Part shown: piece after piece, positions 9,181-15,995 of the stretch
Numbering within the stretch: position 1 is the stretch's first letter
Layout: the number at the start of each line of letters is the position of its first letter
DNA from: Piscirickettsia litoralis
Lineage (GTDB): Bacteria; Pseudomonadota; Gammaproteobacteria; Piscirickettsiales; Piscirickettsiaceae
Assembly (NCBI RefSeq): GCF_001720395.1
Contig: NZ_MDTU01000001.1
Coordinates: forward strand, 1,745,572 to 1,809,571
Reading direction: 5' to 3'
Length of the DNA stretch: 64,000 nucleotides
Position numbers and translations under genes: made by a program
The notes under the pieces: generated by a model
What the model saw: only the letters and a program-made list of their open reading frames with translations
Database searches by the model: none
Told to the model about the DNA's origin: nothing

Positions 9181-9210
9181 CTCCTGGTACTAAGGCCATA
9201 GCACCAGGAG
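9181..9210 (-). promoter_or_regulatory. trpR-trpE intergenic hairpin burying the trpE ribosome binding site
   Basis: CTCCTGGT (9181-9188) and ACCAGGAG (9203-9210) are exact inverted repeats; after one A/C mismatch the stem continues with CTA/TAG, leaving a 6-base loop. In the mRNA the 3' arm ends ...CCAGGAG, which is the Shine-Dalgarno of trpE. There is no T-run, so it is not a terminator. Possible roles are translational gating, RNase cleavage or 3' protection of trpR mRNA; none is proved. Confidence 0.6.
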
Positions 9211-9217
9211 AGCAAGT

Positions 9218-9505
9218 TTATTGAACTAAGGCTTCTTTAAGCACTGCTCTCAAGTCGCTATCGACTCGTTTTAATTCATTGGACCCACGAGTAATCTTGG
9301 TAATGCTGATGGCAAGGTCAGCTGCAATTTGTCTCTGGGTCTTCTCCCCACTCAACAACTCACCAACTAACAATGCACGCATCGATACATCATCAGCTTC
9401 TGCAGCGGTTAAAAAGATCTTAAGCACTTGGCTTAGTTGATCTTTTTCTAGGCCGGCGCACAAATCAACAAAGCGCCACCAACCTTCTTCTGTTGCTTGA
9501 TTCAT
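9218..9505 (-). CDS. trpR: Trp operon repressor
   Basis: Tryptophan-sensing DNA-binding dimer, 95 residues from the ATG at 9505 (a TTG one codon upstream is less likely). WRFVDLCAGLEKDQLSQVLKIF aligns with the N-terminal dimer helices, and GEKTQRQIAADLAISITKITRGSNELK is the helix-turn-helix with the conserved ITRGSNELK recognition helix. Slightly shorter than the 108-residue E. coli protein at the ends only. Being the first gene of the operon it would regulate itself together with all biosynthetic genes. AGAGG stands 7 bases before the ATG. Confidence 0.93.
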   Translation of the reverse strand: MNQATEEGWWRFVDLCAGLEKDQLSQVLKIFLTAAEADDVSMRALLVGELLSGEKTQRQIAADLAISITKITRGSNELKRVDSDLRAVLKEALVQ

Positions 9506-9531
9506 CAAATTACCTCTCTAGGTCTTGTGTA

Positions 9532-9560
9532 TTTATATAACGGTACAAAAGCACTGTCAA
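9532..9560 (-). promoter_or_regulatory. trp operon promoter
   Basis: TTGACA (9555-9560) and TATAAA (9532-9537) with exactly 17 bases between, reading left into trpR. The expected transcript start is about 18-20 bases before the trpR ATG, too close for a leader peptide and attenuator. I see no clean copy of the TrpR operator palindrome, although the sequence GTACCGTTATATAAATAC over the -10 region is a candidate. Control by TrpR is inferred from gene order. Confidence 0.75.
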
Positions 9561-9682
9561 GCTTTATTTTGCTCATTATATCTCAGCCCTGGCCTGTAAA
9601 GAAACTCACCTCGATACCTATATACGCTAGTTTTAACTAAATTGTGCTAAAATGGCCCAACTCGGTTACAGCAAATACCACT

Positions 9683-10609
9683 ATGAAACAAAATACTCTT
9701 TTCGCCTTAACATTGCTCATACTCGCCCAGCTAATGACAGGCATTAATATTACGACCTCTAAATATCTCGTTAGCCATCTGCCAGTGCTCTTACTCATGC
9801 AAGCCCGCTTTAGCATTGGCGCTCTTATTTTATTGATTTGTCTCTGCTTTCCCAAAAAGTCAACGAATAATATCAACTATTCACCATTGACCAGCCTTAG
9901 CTATAAAGATTGGCTCATCATCTTTGCTCAGGCCTGCTGTGCCGGCATACTGTTCAATATTCTAATGCTGTGGGGCGTGCAATATACCTCGGCGAGCATG
10001 GCCGGCATCATTACCAGCGCCTTACCCGCGACCATCACGGTATTTTCAATTATTTTGCTTAAAGAAATACTCAATAAGTTCAAATTACTTTGTATCGGCT
10101 TTGCAACCGCAGGTTTACTCGTCATTAATATGCAAAGCTTGCACTTTAGTACTCACTCGAACCTCGCCTTATGGGGAGACTTTTTAATCATTCTCTCACT
10201 GATTCCAGAGGCTTTGTATTATATTTTAACCAAACTCAGCCAGAGCAATGTCTCTCCCATCACCCTGGCTTTTTTAATGAATGCAATCAATGCCGTATTA
10301 ATGTTACCGTTAATGCTGCTATTGCATGACCCTATTCATCTAACAGTGACAGATTGGTCTATCTTAATACTTTCTGGTGTCTCTTCGGCATTTTTCTATT
10401 TATTCTGGTTCCAAGGCGCTCCAACTATTGATGGTACAACATCAGGCTTAATGACAGCATTGATGCCAATTTTCACCTTAATTCTATCCTGGGCTTTTTT
10501 AGCAGAAAAAATTAGCTTATTACAAGCAACCGGTATGCTCTTAATATTACTTTCAATCTTTTTCAGCACCCGCTCAAAAAAAAGATCCAAGCAAAAAGTT
10601 CAAGCCTGA
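9683..10609 (+). CDS. EamA/DMT-family transporter
   Basis: Inner-membrane protein of 308 residues with about ten hydrophobic helices in two EamA repeats, the drug/metabolite exporter fold. MTGINITTSKYLVSHLPVLL and QARFSIGALILL are typical of helix 1-2; the second repeat ends with a basic SKKRSKQKV tail in the cytoplasm. I choose the ATG at 9683 rather than the GTG at 9644 because the extra residues are not membrane-like; neither has a strong ribosome binding site. Divergent from trpR. Its end overlaps the repaired phzF end by 10 bases. Substrate unknown. Confidence 0.8.
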   Translation: MKQNTLFALTLLILAQLMTGINITTSKYLVSHLPVLLLMQARFSIGALILLICLCFPKKSTNNINYSPLTSLSYKDWLIIFAQACCAGILFNILMLWGVQYTSASMAGIITSALPATITVFSIILLKEILNKFKLLCIGFATAGLLVINMQSLHFSTHSNLALWGDFLIILSLIPEALYYILTKLSQSNVSPITLAFLMNAINAVLMLPLMLLLHDPIHLTVTDWSILILSGVSSAFFYLFWFQGAPTIDGTTSGLMTALMPIFTLILSWAFLAEKISLLQATGMLLILLSIFFSTRSKKRSKQKVQA

Positions 10610-11398
10610 TTCATCTTAATTTTTCCTTGTAAATACAACACAGCTTGACCGGTTAAATTCACTCGATCACCCATCACTTCACACTGAATTAGCCCCCCCA
10701 CGTTTGGAGGCTTGATAAGCGATGAGCTGGTTTTTATCAAGTTGGTTCGCCCAAAAGGGTGCTAATACACAATGTGCACTACCAGTGACAGGGTCCTCAT
10801 TGACGCCACACTTAGGCACAAAATAACGAGAACTAAAATCATATCGACCGCTCGCAGCCGTTACACTAATCCCTCTTAAATCTAATTTCATCAATTGACT
10901 AAAATCAGGCTGGATCTCTTTAATAGTTTTTTCATCATTAAAAACAGCCACATAATCTTGCTTTGATTGATAAAGTTTATTTGGAGTAGCTCCTAATGCA
11001 GCACTCACTTCAGGGAGTCGTTCTATCTGCCAAGAAGGAATCACTGGAAAATTGAGTTGTATAAGGTTATTTTCCTGTCGCTTGACAATGAGAGGTCCAC
11101 TTAAAGAGTCAAATATAATTTCATTTAATTCTGGTTTGATATGATTAAAAATCACATAGGCGCTAGCAAGAGTTGCATGGCCACAGAGCTTAACTTCATT
11201 CGTCGGAGTAAACCAACGTATTGAAAAGCCAGCAGAGTTTTCCACAAAAAACGCGGTTTCTGATAAATTATTTTCCGCAGCAATGTGTTGCATCAACTCA
11301 TCACCTAGCCAAGCATCCAAAGGACATACCGCCGCAGGATTACCACCAAAAAGCTGGCCACTAAAGGCATCTACTTGGTAAATGTCAATTTCTTTCAT
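10600..11398 (-). pseudogene. PhzF-family isomerase/epimerase, frameshifted in a G7 tract
   Basis: PhzF fold protein (diaminopimelate-epimerase-like), probably an isomerase of a small metabolite. As written it stops after 239 residues at 10679. The break is a run of seven G in the mRNA (10693-10699). With six G the frame continues ...KRGGLIQCEVMGDRVNLTG to a stop at 10600, giving 265 residues, the family length, with the normal last strand. N-terminal DAFSGQLFGGNPAAVC, catalytic Glu in SETAFF, CGHATLA and EDPVTGSAHC are all present. It is divergent from marR and may be its target. Confidence 0.85.
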
Positions 11399-11438
11399 TA
11401 CTCACTCTCCTCTTGCCCTACTTTAAATAGCTTGCTAA

Positions 11439-11456
11439 AATATAGCATACTATATT
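11439..11456. promoter_or_regulatory. palindromic operator between phzF and marR
   Basis: AATATAG-CATA-CTATATT is an exact 18-base palindrome with 7-base arms, 22 bases before the marR start and in the divergent phzF promoter region. The size and position suit a MarR dimer site; binding is inferred. Confidence 0.5.
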
Positions 11457-11477
11457 ATTAAATCAAGAATACTCAAT

Positions 11478-11903
11478 ATGCCTGACAATTTAGAGCACAG
11501 CACATCAACTTTACTTAAAAAAGCAGCCTTACTTCTCACTAAGCAAGCCAGTCAGGAGCTAAGAAAAATAGACCTTGCACATGCCTACACTCCTTTTTTA
11601 ATGCAACTATGGCAAACTGATGGACAAACTCAAACCGAATTGCGCAAAAAAATAGGAATCGAGCAACCGACTGCGGTTAGAACACTAGACCGCATGCAAA
11701 GAGATGGGTTAATCCTGCGCAAGGCCAGCTCAAGTGATCGACGAGTTAGCTATATATACCTGACTCAATATGCTAAAAATTTGGAGGCAGACGTCATGGC
11801 TTGTGCTCAGACCATTAATACACTCGCTCTAAAAGATTTCTCAAGTCAAGACAAAAAAACAATCAATAAACTATTAATTACCATTATAAAAAACTTAGAA
11901 TAA
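11478..11903 (+). CDS. MarR-family transcriptional regulator
   Basis: 141-residue winged-helix regulator. The helix-turn-helix is TQTELRKKIGIEQPTAVRTLDRMQRDG (about residues 53-80), followed by the wing LILRKASSSDRRVSYIYLT with the conserved S-D-R-R motif (about residues 84-100). Dimer helices are at both ends. The palindrome in front suggests autoregulation and control of the divergent phzF. Ligand unknown. Confidence 0.88.
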   Translation: MPDNLEHSTSTLLKKAALLLTKQASQELRKIDLAHAYTPFLMQLWQTDGQTQTELRKKIGIEQPTAVRTLDRMQRDGLILRKASSSDRRVSYIYLTQYAKNLEADVMACAQTINTLALKDFSSQDKKTINKLLITIIKNLE

Positions 11904-12165
11904 TTTAAAAAATATAATTATTTTAAAAATAAAAAAAGACTAATTAATATTTATAATAATAAAGATACCCTACAGAACTTCTTGCCATTCAAGTTTACAC
12001 TATTTAATTATCCTATCTGTTCTATACCTATAACTCAAAACCAGTAAAACCAAATAAATTTATAAAATAGGCTATTTAAACAATGAGTTAAAATCAATGC
12101 CCCACCTCTTCAGCCCTTCATAAATTACCTTAACTAACCACCTCATTCATCATTTAACTCTATTG

Positions 12166-12202
12166 ATAGACTGTATCTATCAATTTTATAAAAAATAACG
12201 AT
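12166..12202 (+). promoter_or_regulatory. OxyR binding site upstream of ahpC
   Basis: Four tetrads with exact 7-base spacing: ATAG (12166), CTAT (12177), ATAA (12188), CGAT (12199), against the OxyR consensus ATAG-N7-CTAT-N7-ATAG-N7-CTAT, a 14 of 16 match. The first half also forms a 9-base inverted repeat ATTGATAGA/TCTATCAAT. The site ends 71 bases before the ahpC ATG. The rest of 11904-12273 is AT-rich and shows no gene. Confidence 0.7.
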
Positions 12203-12273
12203 TTTACATATTAATCAAATTGCCCGATACTGAGCTTGTCAACGAAATACTAACCTATAGAGGATTAAACACG

Positions 12274-12813
12274 ATGATTAGCGTCGGTCAAAAACTACCT
12301 GAGTTTACTGTTAAAGCAACAATTTCTAACAACCTTACTGACAATGCTTTTACTGAAATTACCGATAAATCTTATGAAGGTAAATGGAAAGTCTTATTTT
12401 TCTGGCCTAAAGATTTTACCTTTGTCTGTCCAACAGAAATTGCTGCCTTCAACGCACTTTATAGCGACTTTGATGATCGCGATGCTGTTTTACTCGGCGG
12501 TAGCACCGATAGTGAATTTGTTCACTTAGCTTGGCGCCAACACAAAGAAGAATTGCATGATCTGCGCTTTCCAATGATCGCTGATGTAAAGCGTGAACTC
12601 TCTGAAAAATTGGGCATTTTAGATGCTGAAGAAGGTGTTGCACAACGCGCAACATTTATCGTCGATCCTGAAAACATCGTTCGTTTTGTTATGGTGACTG
12701 ATTTAAGTGTCGGCCGTAACCCACAAGAAGTCATCCGTGTACTAGATGCTCTGCAAACAGATGAACTTTGCCCATGTAATTGGCAAGCCGGAGAAGAGAC
12801 GATCACGGTTTAA
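12274..12813 (+). CDS. ahpC: alkyl hydroperoxide reductase C, 2-Cys peroxiredoxin
   Basis: Reduces H2O2 and organic peroxides in the cytoplasm. 179 residues from ATG 12274 (a longer TTG frame from 12220 reads into the promoter). Peroxidatic Cys in FWPKDFTFVCPTE near residue 48, catalytic Arg near residue 123 in QRATFIVD, resolving Cys in ELCPCNW near the C-terminus. AGAGG lies 10 bases before the start. The partner gene ahpD lies downstream, so this is the AhpC/AhpD pair (dihydrolipoamide-linked in mycobacteria) rather than AhpC/AhpF. Confidence 0.93.
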   Translation: MISVGQKLPEFTVKATISNNLTDNAFTEITDKSYEGKWKVLFFWPKDFTFVCPTEIAAFNALYSDFDDRDAVLLGGSTDSEFVHLAWRQHKEELHDLRFPMIADVKRELSEKLGILDAEEGVAQRATFIVDPENIVRFVMVTDLSVGRNPQEVIRVLDALQTDELCPCNWQAGEETITV

Positions 12814-12821
12814 TTTTATTT

Positions 12822-12846
12822 TGCTGGGGCAACCCAGCATATTTTT
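12822..12846 (+). terminator. intrinsic terminator between ahpC and ahpD
   Basis: TGCTGGG/CCCAGCA stem (12822-12839) with a stable GCAA tetraloop followed by TATTTTT. It would let only part of the transcription reach ahpD, giving more AhpC than AhpD. Confidence 0.7.
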
Positions 12847-12927
12847 ACTAACTTTCAAATTAACAATTTAAATAATAAATTTAATAATTTAGATTTAATT
12901 TAAAAGTTAAAACTTAAGGAATACATC

Positions 12928-13464
12928 ATGAATATAGATAATTTAAAAAAACTAATGCCATATTATGCCAAAGATATCAAACTCAACCTTTCTTCTGTGT
13001 TGTCAGAACAAGGTGCCCCAGGACTCACTATTAATCAAATTGCAGCGATTAGCCTAGCTTCTGCATTTGCAACTAAAAGCAATGTCATTATCAACGAAAT
13101 TCTAAGCTCTGCACGTGAGCATATTTCAGACAATGAGCTTGAGGCAAGTAAATTAGCTGCAACTTTAATGGCGATGAATAATATTTATTACCGCTATGTG
13201 CACTTAGCGTCTAATAAAGAAGTCACTCGCCTTCCGGCCAAGCTACGCATGCAAGGCATCATGAATCCAGGAGTTGATAGTATCGACTTTGAACTTTATT
13301 CTCTTGCAGTATCTGCAATTAATGGTTGCGGTATGTGCATGGACTCTCACACTAAGCAATTACTCAAGCATAATGTAAAGCCAGAAGCAATTCAATCTAG
13401 CATTCGCATTGCCAGCGTTATTCATGCAGCAAGCCAAGCTATTCATATCGAGCAAAGTCTATAG
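12928..13464 (+). CDS. ahpD: alkyl hydroperoxide reductase AhpD
   Basis: Helical carboxymuconolactone-decarboxylase-fold protein that passes electrons to AhpC. 178 residues. The active site CGMCMDSH (CxxC plus downstream His, about residues 132-139) is complete, with the Glu of the proton relay in DSIDFELYSLA just before. TTAAGGAA precedes the ATG. Linked to ahpC and to the OxyR site through the upstream promoter. Confidence 0.92.
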   Translation: MNIDNLKKLMPYYAKDIKLNLSSVLSEQGAPGLTINQIAAISLASAFATKSNVIINEILSSAREHISDNELEASKLAATLMAMNNIYYRYVHLASNKEVTRLPAKLRMQGIMNPGVDSIDFELYSLAVSAINGCGMCMDSHTKQLLKHNVKPEAIQSSIRIASVIHAASQAIHIEQSL

Positions 13465-13468
13465 TTAT

Positions 13469-13495
13469 AAAAGAAGAGCTTGCCTCTTCTTTTAT
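13469..13495 (+). terminator. intrinsic terminator after ahpD
   Basis: AAAAGAAGAG (13469-13478) pairs perfectly with CTCTTCTTTT (13484-13493) around CTTGC; the 3' arm ends in the T-run. Confidence 0.75.
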
Positions 13496-13597
13496 ATTAA
13501 TATAATCCTATAAAAAGCAGATTATTTCTCTATAGTCAATACCAGAAATTGATTGATATAGTTATAGCACTACATAATAATAACAGGGAAAGTTGCT

Positions 13598-13762
13598 ATG
13601 CTTATTCACAGTATTAAAAATAAAATTTTATTAATTTTAAATAATTTATTTTACAATAATGCAAGTCAAATTTATTTACTTACTAAAAACTACCATTTAC
13701 TCAACAGGGAAAATAAAGAAGAGACTTTTAATCGTATTAATAACATCAATAATAAAAGATAA
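13598..13762 (+). CDS. possible small protein, 54 residues
   Basis: ATG 13598 to TAA 13762. The start MLIHSIKNKILLILNNLFY suggests a short amphipathic or membrane-inserting helix, and the C-terminal half is charged (NRENKEETFNRI). GGGAAAG lies 5 bases upstream of the start as a weak ribosome binding site. Base use is very AT-rich, so a chance frame is possible. No family recognised. Confidence 0.3.
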   Translation: MLIHSIKNKILLILNNLFYNNASQIYLLTKNYHLLNRENKEETFNRINNINNKR

Positions 13763-13855
13763 GCAAAGCTAGATTCAAGCGGATTTTATTCGATCTATCC
13801 TCTATAGGTGTCTGTGTAGCCGCTCTGTTATACTAAAAATTGTCGCTTAACTATT

Positions 13856-14261
13856 TTAACTATCGCGCTTTCTCTTTAACAAAACAACATTCTCACCCAG
13901 GGTAGCTTCTTCTTGCTTAAAGCTATTTTCCCTGCAGAGCGCATTAAGTTCTCGAGCGTTGACTAAAAGCTGTTGCATAGAACTCCATAACTCAGAAAAT
14001 GATTCATGCATCATCTGTGAAAAACGCACACACCGGCCTAATTCATTACTATTTTTACGCTGACGCTCTAGATTGAGCTTAAAGTCCAAGCCACGCAGGC
14101 GACGCTGAGTCTCCGTTGACGAAGACCGGCTAATCAATTCTTCTGTCCACTGCTGACGCAAAGACTCTAATTTTTCAGGATTATCTTTTGCTAACTGGCT
14201 CAACTCTTCGAAAGAATAACCATGAATATCAACATTTTTTTTGAGAAGTAAAACTATCCAT
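13856..14261 (-). CDS. DUF3135 protein, 5' end frameshifted in a T8 tract
   Basis: The frame ending at 13856 gives LSQLAKDNPEKLESLRQQW, LRGLDFKLNLERQR and CVRFSQMMHESFSELW, the core of DUF3135, a small helical family of unknown function in gammaproteobacteria. No ATG opens this frame. An ATG at 14261 starts MDSFTSQKNVDIHGYSFEEL, and it joins the core if one base is removed from the T8 run at 14235-14242 (A8 in the mRNA). The repaired protein has about 134 residues. As given, only a TTG at 14203 could start a 115-residue form. Confidence 0.7.
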
Positions 14262-14363
14262 AATCCAGCTCAGTGAAGTTTAATTTAAGAATCAAATAGT
14301 TAAGATTGAAAAATAATCTCAAGAAGTGATACTGTATCAGGATTAGACATCAAAGACAAGAAA

Positions 14364-14439
14364 TGGTGGCCGGAGGCGGAATCGAACCGCCGACACGAGG
14401 ATTTTCAATCCTCTGCTCTACCAACTGAGCTATCCGGCC
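14364..14439 (-). tRNA. tRNA-Phe (GAA)
   Basis: 76 bases with encoded CCA. Acceptor GGCCGGA/TCCGGCC, anticodon loop with GAA, TTCGATT T-arm loop. Last of five tRNA genes in one array. Confidence 0.95.
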
Positions 14440-14454
14440 AGCATGTAAGGAAAA

Positions 14455-14531
14455 TGGCGCGCCCGGAAGGATTCGAACCTCCGACCGCCTGGTTCGTAGC
14501 CAGGTACTCTATCCAGCTGAGCTACGGGCGC
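14455..14531 (-). tRNA. tRNA-Arg (ACG)
   Basis: 77 bases with encoded CCA. Acceptor GCGCCCG/CGGGCGC with discriminator G; anticodon loop CTACGAA gives ACG (wobble A is expected to become inosine). Confidence 0.95.
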
Positions 14532-14547
14532 GTAAAAAGAACAAAAG

Positions 14548-14623
14548 TGGCGTCCCCTAGGGGGTTCGAACCCCTGTTACCGCCGTGAAAGGGCGGTGTC
14601 CTAGGCCACTAGACGAAGGGGAC
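14548..14623 (-). tRNA. tRNA-Glu (TTC)
   Basis: 76 bases with encoded CCA. Acceptor GTCCCCT/AGGGGAC; anticodon stem CCGCC/GGCGG with loop CTTTCAC, anticodon TTC. Confidence 0.95.
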
Positions 14624-14683
14624 ATAAACCTTCTATTGCAAGAATCTCACTTGCTTTAATTTAGACCCAAGATCCAAATTAAT

Positions 14684-14760
14684 TGGGGTGGATGATGGGA
14701 CTTGAACCCACGACCACCGGTACCACAAACCGGGGCTCTACCAGCTGAGCTACACCCACC
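14684..14760 (-). tRNA. tRNA-His (GTG)
   Basis: 77 bases including the extra 5' G(-1) that pairs with C73, the identity mark of tRNA-His. Anticodon loop TTGTGGT, anticodon GTG; encoded CCA. Confidence 0.95.
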
Positions 14761-14770
14761 GTCGTAAAAC

Positions 14771-14847
14771 TGGTCGGGACAGGAAGATTCGAACTTCCGA
14801 CCCCCTGTACCCAAAACAGGTGCGCTACCAGGCTGCGCCATGCCCCG
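14771..14847 (-). tRNA. tRNA-Pro (TGG)
   Basis: 77 bases with encoded CCA. Acceptor CGGGGCA/TGTCCCG with a G-U pair, anticodon loop TTTGGGT, anticodon TGG. First gene of the array. Confidence 0.95.
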
Positions 14848-14862
14848 ACTCGACGGAGAGAG

Positions 14863-14891
14863 ATATTACCTAAGCATTAAATAAATTGCAA
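14863..14891 (-). promoter_or_regulatory. promoter of the tRNA array
   Basis: TTGCAA (14886-14891) and TAATAT (14863-14868) on the minus strand with 17 bases between, ending about 16 bases before tRNA-Pro. All five tRNA genes can be read from it. Confidence 0.6.
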
Positions 14892-14932
14892 GTTTTTTTA
14901 TCAACTTTTCTTCGCACTCCTAGATATGGGGG

Positions 14933-14992
14933 TGTGGATAAAGTTATCCACTATATTCAGTGGTTATCCACAAGCTTCAGCCACTATATTCA
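14933..14992. promoter_or_regulatory. DnaA-box cluster with a 12-base direct repeat
   Basis: Within 40 bases: a perfect DnaA 9-mer on the minus strand (TGTGGATAA, 14933-14941), TTATCCACT (14944-14952, one mismatch) and a perfect TTATCCACA (14964-14972). The first two form a GTGGATAA/TTATCCAC inverted repeat. CCACTATATTCA occurs twice (14948-14959, 14981-14992). A TATAAT for glyQ follows at 15008. DnaA could regulate glyQS or be titrated here. No dnaA, dnaN or AT-rich unwinding array is visible, so I do not call this oriC. Confidence 0.55.
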
Positions 14993-15050
14993 TGGATGAA
15001 TCCCAGGTATAATCAAGAGTTCTGTTTAACGAGGCGGGTTTAACCTAAAT

Positions 15051-15995
15051 ATGAGTCAGCTAGCTACAACATCGCAACATGACGTACGTACCTTTCAAGG
15101 TCTGATATTAACATTACAAGAATACTGGGCAGCACAAGGCTGCGCGATTGTTCAGCCTTATGATATGGAAATGGGTGCAGGGACATTTCACCCCGCGACT
15201 TTTTTACGCGCCGCAGGCCCTGAGCCGTGGAGTGCAGCTTATGTGCAACCCTGCCGCCGCCCAACCGATGGTCGCTATGGTGAAAACCCAAACCGTGGTC
15301 AACATTATTACCAATTTCAGGTGGTCATCAAGCCTTCTCCACTTAATATTCAAGAACTCTATTTAGGTTCACTTAAAGCACTCGGTATCGATACTTTAGA
15401 ATACGATGTACGCTTTGTTGAAGATAACTGGGAATCTCCCACCCTTGGCGCTTGGGGGTTAGGCTGGGAAGTCTGGTTAAACGGTATGGAAGTGACTCAA
15501 TTTACTTACTTCCAGCAAGTCGGTGGTATGGACTGCTCTCCTGTTACCGGTGAAATTACTTACGGCCTAGAACGTATTGCGATGTATGTTCAAGGCGTCG
15601 ACTCTATGTATGATCTGGTTTGGACCGATGGTCCCTTAGGGCGCATTACTTACGGTGATGTGTTCTTACAAAATGAAGTTGAAATGTCGACCTATAATTT
15701 CGAGCACGCACCCGTAGCACAATTATTAGAGCAATTTAATCATTGTGAAACCGAAAGTCAGCGTCTTATTGATGAGAAGCTCCCCTTACCGGCCTATGAA
15801 ATGATGGTGAAAGCCTCACATATTTTTAATTTACTCGATGCTCGCCATGCGATTTCGGTGACCGAACGCCAGCGTTACATATTGCGCGTACGTGCACTGT
15901 CGCGCGCTATTATCGAAAGCTATTACAACGCACGCGAAGCACTTGGCTTCCCCATGCTCCAACAAACACAAGATAAAGATCAGGAGTCAATGTAA
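15051..15995 (+). CDS. glyQ: glycyl-tRNA synthetase alpha subunit
   Basis: Catalytic subunit of the bacterial alpha2-beta2 GlyRS. 314 residues. [33 protein letters not shown]-type N-terminus, [21 protein letters not shown] near residue 83 and [21 protein letters not shown] near residue 160 are hallmarks of GlyQ. Its TAA shares one base with the glyS ATG, giving coupled synthesis of the two subunits. TATAAT at 15008-15013 is the likely -10. Confidence 0.97.
   Translation: MSQLATTSQHDVRTFQGLILTLQEYWAAQGCAIVQPYDMEMGAGTFHPATFLRAAGPEPWSAAYVQPCRRPTDGRYGENPNRGQHYYQFQVVIKPSPLNIQELYLGSLKALGIDTLEYDVRFVEDNWESPTLGAWGLGWEVWLNGMEVTQFTYFQQVGGMDCSPVTGEITYGLERIAMYVQGVDSMYDLVWTDGPLGRITYGDVFLQNEVEMSTYNFEHAPVAQLLEQFNHCETESQRLIDEKLPLPAYEMMVKASHIFNLLDARHAISVTERQRYILRVRALSRAIIESYYNAREALGFPMLQQTQDKDQESM

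Noticed and set aside
9510-9560. Trp leader peptide and attenuator before trpR
   Set aside because: The promoter leaves fewer than about 25 bases of leader, and no Trp-rich short frame or terminator hairpin is present.
9644-9682. GTG start giving a longer DMT transporter
   Set aside because: The added residues are polar and absent from the family; ATG 9683 starts next to the first helix.
12220-12273. TTG-started N-terminal extension of ahpC
   Set aside because: The extra 18 residues are not part of the peroxiredoxin family and cover the promoter; ATG 12274 matches homologues.
14656-14841. 61-codon minus-strand frame
   Set aside because: It covers the tRNA-His and tRNA-Pro genes; it is an artefact of RNA-gene sequence.
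14933-15000. Chromosomal origin oriC
   Set aside because: Three DnaA boxes but no AT-rich 13-mers, no dnaA, dnaN or mnmG next to it; better seen as a regulatory or titration cluster.
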